A DNA stretch of 64,000 nucleotides from NCBI GenBank assembly GCA_028622995.1, contig JAJQJQ010000011.1, positions 1,984,001 to 2,048,000 on the forward strand. The letters run 5' to 3'. This document shows positions 12,354 through 22,832 of this stretch, one piece after another. The stretch is from Panagrolaimus kolymaensis. Its lineage: Eukaryota; Nematoda; Chromadorea; Rhabditida; Panagrolaimidae. A model generated the notes under the pieces. The model saw nothing but the letters and a program-made list of their open reading frames with translations, had not been told where the DNA came from and searched no databases. Within the stretch, counting starts at the first letter, position 1, and the number at the start of each line of letters is the position of its first letter. A program made the position numbers and the translations under genes.

Positions 12354-13098
12354 TTAAGGAGGAGGAGGTAAAGTACGACGACGAGAAGTGTCAGAAGTTT
12401 TTTGAATTCCTAGTCCACCATAAATTGTACGAACAAGTGTTTCCGTTGAACCCTGATCATATAAAAGTTTTTGAGCTTCTGGAGGGTTTTTGCTTCGACT
12501 CAATTGTTCTGCAGCCCCATTTGCTAGTTGTTCAAGATGTTTATTCATAGTTGCAATTTGTTTTGTAATTTGATCAATTTTGGTTGAACTAATATCAGGA
12601 AGATCACGTTCAAGTTGTGCTACTTCATCTTCAATTGGTGGAGGAAGCTTTGTTCGAAGAAATGCTGGAGCGGTCTCATGATTCCACACAGGAACTCGAT
12701 TTTCAGTTAAGGCCTAAAAAATTTAATTTACTTTTCTGATACTTTACATATAAACGACTCACCATCAACGTTGGATTAACATCAGGAGAAATAGTATGAG
12801 GCAAGATAAGTTGATTCTTTAAAAATTCTCCATTGTCTTCATTTGACGTTGATATCAATGATTTTCGTAAATTTGCTTGAACGCTTGATAAATCACTTGC
12901 AAGAGATGAACATTTTGCGATGAAAGCAGGCCACGAAACTTTATCTTGAGCATCCAATGACAGGAGAAGTTCTTCAATTCCTCTTTTAATATTCATAAGT
13001 TTTGATTCCAAATTATTGATAGCTGTTTTAACATTTCCTGGTTGATCAATCCTGATAGGCACTGTAATACCTCGAGGATTTATAGCTGGTTGATTCAT
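12354..13098 (-). CDS. mdt-8: Mediator complex subunit 8 (MED8)
   Basis: Head-module Mediator subunit, a bridge between transcription factors and RNA polymerase II. Two exons, 13098-12763 and 12713-12354, give 231 residues. Recognition rests on the family block around residues 60-130: SWPAFIAKCSSLASDL, LPHTISPDVNP, LTENRVPVWNHETAPAFLRTK. These follow the pattern of MED8 proteins (SWP..L.K, ILP..LSPD.DP.L, T..RVP.F.HE..P.YLRTK). The C-terminus ends in a Pro run. An upstream in-frame start region (to 13155) exists, but MNQPAINPRG at 13098 is the first credible ATG. It lies 600 bp downstream of MED26 on the same strand. Confidence 0.85.
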
Positions 13099-13695
13099 TG
13101 CAATACAAAAAAAATTTGGGCAGTTTTCGTTTATTAATTTGCTTCTACAAGACATAAATCATTTATCAAATGTAAAAAAGAAAAAACAAAATTCAATTAG
13201 TTATTAAATAATATATTGGCACATAAACCTTCTGTCAATTTTTTTTTGTTGTTTTACAAGAAAAAGAGAAAATAAAATTATTGAAAGAACATTGGTTACA
13301 AGAATGAGAAATACATAAAACATTACAAAACAAGAAAAAAAACACGCATCGGAATAAATTTGCTGAGTGAAAGCAACCAACAAAGACAAGAAATAATAAT
13401 GTCGATTAAAAAGGCAATCAAATGGAACGTAAGAGAATTTTCTAATGAGACCGGATTATAAGCATATACATACAATAAAAAAATATTTTTGTTCCCTCTC
13501 AGGATTAAAAAAAACCCGACAATACGCTATGGAAGAGCGCATTGTTTTTTTATGATAAGTTTTTGGTTAGAAATTTATACAATGATAAAAAAAGAAGAAA
13601 ATACTAAACACTGATGTGTAAGAAGATATAAAAGAAACAAAGTAAAACAGAGATCAAAAGAGTGAAAAACTAACAATGAATAGGACGGAAATAAA

Positions 13696-16403
13696 CTACA
13701 AATCAATTCCTTTTAGAGCTCCATGAAATGCTCTTGGATATGGTAATTCACTTTTTGGAGATTGATCCTTTGGATAATTGAATTCAATGACATCAGGAAT
13801 ACCAACATCAACAAACGGAAAAGAGATCAAATCATGGTTGTTCACTTTGACGACATAAGAGCTTCGAACATCAGCTGATGCAGCAACCTTTGATTTTTCT
13901 TCCACACGTCGACGAAGTTCATCAAGAGATGGTATTGAAGCAAACCAATCAATTTTCTTATCCTTTGTTGTTATCGTCGCAGTTTTAGTTTGCTTCTTAT
14001 CAGGTTTGACGGTTGGAACGTCAATTTGATCGGCGGCGGAAGTTGAAGGTATGCTACCATCTTTGAAAAAGCGAGATGCTCTTTTGGTATACTTTCTTTT
14101 TTCTCGTTTTTCATCTTGATTTGACAGAGCAAAATTTACTTTCTGTAATAACAAAAAACAGTTAAATAAAATTTAAACCAAATCATAAACTTACAGCTTC
14201 AATAGGCGGAGAGATTGAATGACTTTTAGGAGGTAAGCTTATTTCAGGAGTTAAATGAGAAGGCAAATTTTCAGATAATTGAGCAAGTAATTCCGTTGTT
14301 GATTGAGCATTTTGTCGAAAAGCAGAAAGTGATTGGTGAGGCACAACAGGCTGTTGAGGAATAAGAGCACTTTTTGAACGTTTGATTGCTGATTGAGCTT
14401 CATTTGGTGAGATGCTAGCTAAAATTTTGCCCATCATTACACGATATCAAGAAGGAAGAATTGTTGAATAGCTTGGTAATCAAAATTTTTACAACACAAA
14501 AAAGGATTTTTGGGATTAGTGATCATATCACTTTCGTGATAGGATTAAAGAAAGCTTTAAATTTTTTTACCATTTTTTTATACCAAAAACAGAAAGTCGC
14601 ATTTTTTCCTAAGGTTTTCAATGCCATTATTAAAAAAAAAAGAAAGCTATTTTTTTTAATTAACGCGATGATGCTATGCAACATGTTTTGATGTTATTAT
14701 TCGAAAAAATGATAACGCTAATTCTTCAAACAAAACCGCTTTCTCATTTCATTATTTGATGACTAGCTTGCTTTCAAAAAAAAAATCAATTTACCTTCAA
14801 CTTTTCTTTTTATTACAAGTTTAGCTAAATCAGTGCCATTTTCAAGTTCAACCTTTTCAACAGCTTGGGCCACAAGATCATTACTAGAATCATGAGCACC
14901 GTTAATGGAACTTGCGGGTGTAAGATTTCCAGGCACCACCCGAGGTGATGAGACTTGACTTTTTGTTATTGAACCTGTATATATTTTTTAAATAAATCTC
15001 GTATTAAACAAAATTTATCACACCGTCTATTAATCGATGAGGTGTTTGTGGTGTGACCAATCGCCTCATAGCTGGTGACATCGTCGATATTAACATTGAG
15101 GGTGTTACACCATTTGAACCACCTCCACAGCTTGAAGCTGATCGAGTATATGTTTCCGTTTGTTTCCTCCATTGCTTAATTAATGAGCGACATGCACTCG
15201 AAAACTTTGGCATAGACTCTGCGACTCGCTTCCTGATTTCATTGACAGCGCCACCAATTCGAGTACTCTGTAATAATATTTTTTTTGTAAAATTATAGGA
15301 AAATTTTTATGTTTTTTTGTTTGTTTGTTGATTCTATTTTATTTTTCTTTCGCTAAAGCAATGCTGTCTTTTTTGACTATAATTCCCTCCAATTTCGACA
15401 CATAAAACAGCCACCACAGCATTGCATAAAAAAAGAGTGGGCTTTTACAAGAGAACATTAAAGATGCAGAGGAATCATCAATGCTCTCTTGTGCGTATCC
15501 ATGTGGCTGGGAGTCCACAAGGACGGCCTCGACGCCAGTCTCAACCACCAAAACATCAGTTCTTCCCCTTAGCAGCCGAGCTGGAAGGCTGCTGGCTGAA
15601 TTATGGGTGAAGAACAACCGAGCGCGCACCAGGCTGCGCCGCTCGTTTGCTCAAAAAAAAAATATTTCAAAGGGGAATAAAAAAATATATAGGGGAAAAA
15701 AATTTAGTTGGTTACCTACGATGATTTTTTTACCGTTTTCTTTATTTATTATAGAGTTAGTTAGCTTACCTCTAGATAATCTTTGTTGAGATTCAATTTC
15801 TCCAATTTATTACAAATAGAGATTCCAGAAGACTCGTCATTCTAAAATCACCAAAATAAGTTATTGCGTTAAAAATTACACGGATAGTTAGACTTTTTTT
15901 CTCTCCCAACTTAATATTATTAATATTTTTTTCGTTATTATTTTTGATCTTTCACTTTTTTGTAATTAACGTGATATAATATAAGAAACAAAACAGGCGG
16001 TAATAAAAGCATTTATTTAAAATCCTCATTTTTTTAAATGATGGCAGATCTAATTATAATGATATGATAAGAAAAGCAAGATATAAAAGAAAAACAAAAT
16101 GCAAGGAGATTATTTCGCTTTTTTGTAGTTTGCTTGAATTTTGATATCAAAAATACAAAATTCGCGCAATTAAAAAGAAAATGAATTTATGCCAACTTTT
16201 TTTTACTTATTTATTATTAATTAATTACAATTTATGATATAGTTTTGCTTACGTACATTATTAGCAGCAGTAAGCAAATCCTGCTTTAACTGCTCCACCA
16301 AAGATGGCGTTGGGGATAGCATACAGCTATCTGATCCCAAGAAATCAGGAGGAGTCGCGAGTCGAGCATTCATCAAATTTGACGGTGCACCACAAGCTAC
16401 CAT
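13696..16403 (-). CDS. mdt-26: Mediator subunit 26-like protein with TFIIS N-terminal (LW) domain
   Basis: Six exons, 16403-16257, 15841-15770, 15267-15024, 14974-14795, 14418-14195 and 14142-13696, give 437 residues. Exons 2-3 encode a TFIIS N-terminal domain (about 35-110): LEKLNLNKDYLE, then TRIGGAVNEIRKR and SLIKQWRKQTE, the helical bundle used by MED26 to bind elongation factors. The middle is Ser/Thr/Pro-rich and probably disordered. The C-terminal part (DWFASIPSLDELRRR...YPRAFHGALKG) looks like the Mediator-anchoring end of MED26. MED26 is preferred over TFIIS because no zinc ribbon follows. A TTTCAG acceptor lies about 25 nt upstream of the start and may accept a spliced leader or a 5' UTR exon. 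Intron 2 (15268-15769) contains a GC-rich island. Confidence 0.78.
15479..15650. other. GC-rich island inside MED26 intron 2
   Basis: About 170 bp with visibly far higher GC than the surrounding intron and than neighbouring exons. It is open in one frame on each strand: plus, 15481-15669 and onward; minus, about 15629-15480. Neither frame continues the TFIIS-domain reading frame sensibly, and inserting it would split the domain between DYLE and TRIGG. It could be an inserted foreign or repeat fragment, an alternative exon, or a structured non-coding RNA. I recognise no family. Confidence 0.4.
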
Positions 16404-16978
16404 CGTCCAGCTCGACCCGACTGAGAGTCTGAAATAAAGTGCGGCAGATATTTATACTCTGGCAGACACAAGACAACGAACAACCAAAGCAACTCCGCCT
16501 CTAAAAATGAAAAAAATATAAATGTGCGTATTTTCATCAAAGAACAGAAAATAAAGAGAAAAAAACGATGGTTGCTGGCTGCTGCTGCTATCTCAGACAA
16601 AAAGAAAAGAAAAAAGGAATTTTTTTTTTGTTGGTTTTTGTCTGGGTCGATCTCGTGCAGGCATTCTTCATAAGAACAGAATAAAGACAAAATAACTGCT
16701 GGGAATAAAATACATATATCGAGGAGTCTCGAGAAAAAAGAATAATTGTAATTGCAATGAGAAAAAAAGTTTCTCACTTATATAAATATGAGGAAGCATC
16801 AATCGATAAAAAGAAAATGATTTGTGAAAAGTTGTGAAAAAGCTTTAAGGAGTTTATTAAGTTATACCTTGTAAATATATATATTGTTACCATGGAAACT
16901 TTGCCATTCCTTCAAGCTAACTAACTACCACCTCTTACAACATGATTATTCACCCTTTTTTTGTTGAATTAATAAAAA
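16404..16978. promoter_or_regulatory. Divergent intergenic region MED26 / IFT43
   Basis: About 575 bp separating two head-to-head genes, so it probably carries promoter elements for both. It contains purine-rich runs and a TTTATTTCAG acceptor-like site close to the MED26 start. No X-box could be identified by eye, although ciliary genes such as IFT43 often have one in nematodes. Confidence 0.35.
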
Positions 16979-17921
16979 ATGAGTGAAGAAATTTCAAGTG
17001 CTCGAGAAACGTTACGAGTTCGTTCAGCACGAAATCAAAGAAGAAGGCAAAATGCACCAGGAGGAAATCCAACCATGCAAGTAACGGATGCTCAACCTGA
17101 ACCTCCTGTTGAAGGTTTGATTAAACTTTTTTTAAATAAGTTTTAACCCTTTACATTGATTTTTAGATGCTCCTTTAATGGTTCGCCTCAAAGATCCTCA
17201 TCATCTTAGCGATGATCGTCCAAAAAGCAGGCTTGGTCAATTGAATCCGTTCAATCGGGATCGAAATGAGCCAACTTATGCACCCAAAACAGAATTAAAA
17301 GAAACTTTGAAGCGACCTTTATCAAGTAAATTTCAAACAAAAAAATTTAGTTAGTAAGTTTCGTAATTTTATAGGCCTCTTTCGTCGTCCTGGATCACGA
17401 GCAGGTCGAGAACAAGCTAATGATAAACCAACCCGTGAACGTGAAACTTTTTCGGATGAAGTTCAAGAAATAGGCAAAGATGAAGAGATTGCAAGTTCTC
17501 GACAACGTAATGAATCTTTTGATGTATGTTTTTTTTCTTCTTCAAAAGTTCAAATAACAAAACAAAAGCATTTATAAAATTTTTAGAGAGTTCCATTAAA
17601 TCTTGATTTGGTTGCTCGAGCTCCAGAATTTACAGTTAATCATGTTGCAGATTTATATAATTTTGATCTTCCAGGATTTGATAATCCAGAAATAAAAAAA
17701 TTCGAAGATATTGGTAAAACAAATTTTTTAAAAATTATTACAAAAAAATTAAATGATACGTCATTTTAGATTTGAATCCTTTGATACGATTCCTTCAACT
17801 TGAGGAAGAAGTTGCAGATGAAGAAGTACCATGGACATGGGATTATCTTTACGCAAATATTTTAAGTGAAAGCCGAGAAGAATGGGAGGCCGATGAAGAG
17901 CTTCTTCCAGAAAACGCGTGA
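16979..17921 (+). CDS. ift-43: Intraflagellar transport protein 43 (IFT43)
   Basis: IFT-A complex subunit needed for retrograde transport in cilia. Exons 16979-17114, 17167-17325, 17375-17523, 17587-17713 and 17770-17921 give 240 residues. The N-terminal two thirds are charged and disordered (Arg/Gln-rich). The diagnostic C-terminal block is at about 193-225: IDLNPLIRFLQLEEEVADEE followed by VPWTWDYLYANI. This mirrors the conserved IFT43 pattern (IDL..L...L.PE.EV.E.D..W.WD.LF). In a nematode the likely site is ciliated sensory neurons. All junctions keep the frame. The gene is divergent from MED26. Confidence 0.8.
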
Positions 17922-18197
17922 TAACAACAAAAAAAACTAAAATAAAAAAATCGCATTTGTAAAATATTTTTTTCGTTCACTTTTTTTTTGATTTGTTGTT
18001 TTTCGCAATAATAAATGGAAGCGAGAGACTTTTTGGTCATTGATTCTTTTGACGTCGTTTTTTTATTTTGAAAAAAATGATTATCCGTTCGGTGCGGTAT
18101 TTTATTGCTGTTTTTTATATATACTTTGACGACTCAATTTATGCATGATAAATATTATAAAAAACAATATTAATAATACTTAAATATTCAGAATGAA

Positions 18198-19515
18198 ATG
18201 AGGAAAATTCGAACAATTCGTACATCGTTTGGTTTATCAATCATTGCATTTTTGGTTATTATTGGTACAATTTATTATTTATTTTCAAAAAAAGATGTAT
18301 CAACAACAAATGAAACTAAAGAAGATGAACCGAAGCTTATTCTGCAATATACTCCAATTTTCGCTGATTGGTCAAACAAGAAAATGGATGGATGTCCTTT
18401 GAAAGATAAATGTATCGTGACTATGGATAAAAGTAAAATTGGAGATGCTGATGCTGTTGTTTTCCATGTAGCTGATTTACAATCTGTAACTAATTATCCA
18501 TTACGAACTTTTCAAGGACAAAAACATGTTATGTATTCAATGGAAAGTCCAATAAACGAAGAAAGATTTTTAACAAAAGTTCCAGGTTTGTTCAATATAT
18601 TTTTTTTCTTTCATAAAATAAACTTATCATTGTTGTTTTAGCGAACTTTTTTGATTGGATTATGACTCATCTTTCATCATCTCATATTCATTCACCATAT
18701 GGCGGATATTGGGCAAATCCTCGAGTTGCTAAAGAACATGCATTTCCACCTATTGATCTTCCATTTGACGTTGGAACAATTATGGCGAATAAATCCATCC
18801 CTGGAGCATTCTGGCTTGTATCCAATTGTGAAACAATTTCTAGACGTGAAAAGGCTGTAGATGCTCTATCAAAATATTTCCGAGTTGACATTGCTGGAGA
18901 ATGTGCAAAAACACCGAAGATGAAAACCATTTGTCCGAAAGGTGATTTATGTTATTCTGAAATCTTCAAATATTATTTTATCATCGTTATTGAGTATGTT
19001 TACATAATTTTTTTATAAAAACTACCAAGATTTGCAAACAAATAATAATCAAAGTTTTTTTAGGAATACGGTATGCAACGATTATATTACAGAAAAGTAT
19101 TGGAATAATTATGAATTACCACTGATTCCGATTGTAATGAGAAAAAGAATATACGAAATGAGAATTCCACCAAAAAGTTACATCGCAATGGATGATTTTA
19201 AAAATCCCAAAGAGATGGCCGATTATCTTATCATGTTAACAAAGAATAAAACAGCTTACATGGAATATTTTAAATGGAGAAAAGATGGATGGGCAAGAGT
19301 TCCATGGAATATTGAAGGATATGAAATTGGTAAGATTATTTTGTTTGATGCTTCTTTATTGAAAATTTTGGTACATTTTAGGCTACTGTGATCTATGTTC
19401 GCGATTGCTTGAAAAAGGTCGAGAAGTTGTTACACCTATTCCTGATATCAACAAATGGTACATGGATAAAGGAGGATGTGAAAAAGATGAATTTGCCAAT
19501 AGTTGGAATGTTTAA
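18198..19515 (+). CDS. Alpha-1,3-fucosyltransferase (GT10 family)
   Basis: Golgi type II membrane enzyme that transfers fucose from GDP-fucose to GlcNAc on glycans. Exons 18198-18585, 18642-18993, 19064-19329 and 19382-19515 give 379 residues. It has a short basic N-terminus, one transmembrane anchor at about 12-33 ([17 protein letters not shown]), a stem, and then the catalytic region. GT10 landmarks are [10 protein letters not shown], the [16 protein letters not shown] region, and the donor-binding block [15 protein letters not shown]...PLIPIV near residue 260. A C-terminal CDLC...C cluster is typical of nematode members. An ATTCAG acceptor a few bases before the start suggests trans-splicing. 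A poly(A) signal AATAAA is at 19643-19648. Confidence 0.93.
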
Positions 19516-20107
19516 ATTGATCATTACTATGGTTTTTTATTATTACGAGTATAACCTTTCAGCCTTTAACTTTTTAATTATTTCCAATCAGGAATGTGCA
19601 TAATTGATATTTAATATTTTCCTACTTTGTCATTTTTATTGTAATAAAGTTTGCTTCTTTTATTTAACTGTATTACTGATTTTTTGTATAAATAATCGCC
19701 AATTATGAAAATTGTTAAACAAATTGGCAATTTTTTATGGAATATTTTTTGAATGACACAGTTGTTAATTTCGAAGAGATTTTATAGCCATTTAGAAAAA
19801 AAAAAAGGATAAAGTTTGAATAAGGATGGATAACAGTGAATGGGATTGAAAAGTAAAAAAAAATTGTAAAAACGTAATGACACAAACAAATATTTTGTAT
19901 CCCCACAACTCTTGCACCGATTTGCCTTCCAAAAACACTTGATTTAGGATTTTTGTTGCCGAATGAAAAAGCAAGTGAACGCTAAAAATCTTTTATTCTA
20001 ATTTTATTTCCCATTTCCATATTATCATTTTTAAAATTTTCCAATGCTTTTTTCTTCATTCAAGTCAGTCATCATTTGCAAAGTTCTTCCGCGTCATCAA
20101 AGTCAAA

Positions 20108-21911
20108 ATGCCGTAAGTTATTTTTTTAGCCTAATTTTTAATAACTTTTTTTAAAAACATTGTAGGAGGAAATCAAGCGCATCTGGTGCATCAAATGCAA
20201 GTCGTGAAGGTGTTAAATTGGTAAATCAATCAGAACCAAGAGTTAAAACTAAAAAGTATGTTTTATAAACATTGAAGATGTATGACCTGTTATTTTGCAA
20301 GTTTTAGACCAGGAACATCTCAATTTGAAAAAAGTACGGCAACTGCAATGAAAAGTAAAGCGACATTAAAGCATAAAAGCACATTCTCACAAAATGAACA
20401 ACCAGCAGCGTCTAAAGAATCACTAGATCTGAATCAACAAATTTCAAGGATTTTAACTCATCGTCCATGGTAAGATTTTATTAGTTTTTTTATTTCTAAA
20501 AGACTTTTTTAGGTACCATGGTATGATGCCACGCGATGAAATAGAAGATTTGCTCAAAAAAGATGGTGATTTTTTAGGTAAGCATTTTAATTTTATCATC
20601 ATGTCTCTAAAAATTTTTGCTTTAGTGCGTCGAACCGATGTTGCAAATAAATGTCGTTATGCTGTTTCTGTATTCTACCAAAACCGAATTCGTCATATCC
20701 TTCTTATATATTCTGATGGGTTCTGGGCTATACGTGATACAAAAAAGAAAGCAATCATCGAGCTAATTGAATACCTTGTTGCTGAAAAAATTCCTGTACA
20801 AGCTGATGGAACACTTTTAATTGAAGCTGTACAAAGGCCAGAATATTATATTTTACATGTAAGCTTTACTTTTTGTCCTATTTTTTTAAACATAATGGTT
20901 TATAGGAACACATCGAACTTGGTAAGAAACTAGGAACAGGCGCCTTTGGCGATGTACACATCGGTATATGGAGAAAGGCTGTATCAGGAAATGGGTTGGA
21001 AGTAGCGGTTAAAAAACTCAAAGGAATAATGCTCAAGAAAGAAAGATGCGATTTTGTCAAAGTTTGTTAAATATCTTCCATTCTTTTTTTCCATCAAACA
21101 TTTCAGGAAGCTAGAATAATGAGAAAATTCAATCATCCTAATCTTGTACATATTATTGGAGTGGCTCCAAATGAAACACCAATGATGATCATTCTTGAAC
21201 TTTGTCCTGGTGGAAGTCTCCAATCACATTTAAAGAAGCATCCTGAACTTGAAAAAGATAGACTTACAGCTTTCTGTATCGATGCCTGTCGTGGAATGTG
21301 TTATTTAAGTGTAAGAAAGGTTATCCACAGAGGCAAGTTCTTTTTACTTTTTCCGACATATAATTTACAATCAAAAGGTTTTTAGATATTGCCGCTCGTA
21401 ATTGCTTGCTTGGAAAACGAAATGAATGCAAAATTAGCGATTTTGGTCTCTCTGTTGCAAATACCGATATTCTTAAACTTGATAAACTAAAGTCAATGCC
21501 AGTTCGATGGTTATCGCCTGAAACCTTGAAAAAGGGAGAATTTTCTACCGTATGTTTTCCATTTTTACTTTCTTTACCATATATGTGTATTTTAGAAATC
21601 TGACGTATGGGCTTTTGGTGTTATGGTAAATTTTTGACTCTATTTTCTCGTTTATTAATTTCCATCCTTTCTAGATATGGGAAATCTTCGTCTATTGCAA
21701 AAGTGATCCATTTCCTGGTTTATCCAATGTTGAAGCTCGCGCTAAAATTGCCTCTGGACATGATCCATTCGACGCTCCAGAAGGAACTCCTCAACTTCTT
21801 CAAAGCGTAATGAAACTTTGCTTTACACAAGATCCTGCACAACGACCTGATTTTGAAACTTTATTAAAACTTCTTTCTCCTAAAGAAACTCCGCCAACAA
21901 AAGATGATTGA
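20108..21911 (+). CDS. SH2-domain non-receptor tyrosine kinase (nematode Fer/SPE-8-like family), copy 1
   Basis: Ten exons: 20108-20112, 20166-20255, 20308-20469, 20513-20577, 20626-20858, 20906-21061, 21107-21332, 21386-21549, 21596-21625 and 21675-21911, giving 455 residues. The first coding exon is only ATGCC. There is a disordered basic N-terminus, an SH2 domain (about 85-180, WYHGMMPRDEIEDLL, FLVRR with the phosphotyrosine-binding Arg), and a kinase domain (about 190-445). The kinase domain is complete: GTGAFG loop, AVKKL lysine, HRDIAARN catalytic loop, DFG, and the tyrosine-kinase-type PVRWLSPE. It therefore looks catalytically competent. The intron after 21332 starts with GCAAGT (GC-AG). 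The closest relative is the next gene; the pair is a tandem duplication. Confidence 0.93.
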
Positions 21912-22832
21912 TGCAATGAAAAAGAAAAATTAATTTATTCACTTTTTAATAACATTTTTTGCTAATAAAAATAATTTAAACATTTCTTTTGTGTTTTTGT
22001 TTTTTTGTTGTATATGGTTTTTATTATTGATACAAGAGAGTAATAAGTAACTTTTACATGAGGCCTTTGAAAAAATTGCTTTGATCCTATTTTTTTTAGT
22101 TCTAATACACTTTGTTAACATTTTCATCTTCTTTAAAACGTAAAAAATAAAACCATCATGATTCTAGTATGGAACTTTGAATGGTAATAAGAAATTTTCT
22201 AAAAGCTTTTAACTTCGATAGGTATGTACATACATTGATTGTTAGAACCACTTACACTTGTAAAAAGGCAAAACCCTTAATAAATTTGACGATCAGACAA
22301 TATCGTGCGTGAATAATTGAGGTTGATAGTATGTTAATTGATTCGCATATTTATATTTTGTAAATATATTATTAGATATGGAAACATTGTTTTGAAAGTT
22401 GTGGATAATTTCAATACAGTTACTCCAGATGTTATAAACAGCAAAAAGAGCTTGATAAGTAAGTAAATTATTAAGAGCTCCTTTCACCTTCATTAAACTC
22501 ATTCAAGCATAAGTTCATTGTATTTTGTTTACGAAAAGAAAGAAAAAATAACCATCGTTAAAAAGGATTCAGAATAAACAAAGAAAATGAATCAAAAATG
22601 TGGAGAAAAAAGACAAGTGCTCTAATTTCAAATTTCTCTTGCTTTTGTGACGAAAAAAAAATGTTTGAGAGTGAAAACGCGCAGCAAAGGTTTGAGAAAA
22701 AAATTTGTTTATTCAAATTTTATATTTTTCATTTTTGTTTTCATTGTTAAAATTTTTCAATGGTTTTTTCTTCATTCAAGCAATCATCAGTATTTGCAAG
22801 AGCGTGCTTCTTCAGCATTATCTACCATCAAA
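21912..22832. other. Intergenic between tandem kinases
   Basis: Holds the 3' UTR of copy 1 (AATAAAA-like signals just after the stop) and the 5' flank of copy 2. The last stretch before each kinase start is conserved between the copies (a TTTTTTCTTCATTCAAG core followed by ATCAT...TTTGCAA), so the duplication included the proximal promoter or 5' UTR. A 69-codon minus frame at 22293-22502 has no supporting context. Confidence 0.5.

Noticed and set aside
16397..16777. 126-codon minus frame upstream of MED26
   Set aside because: Low-complexity Phe/Ser-rich translation of A/T runs, and out of frame with MED26.
22293..22502. 69-residue minus frame between the kinases (MSLMKVKGALNN...)
   Set aside because: Starts with ATG and reads smoothly, but has no homology I recognise, no promoter context and no partner exon. 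Length is compatible with chance.
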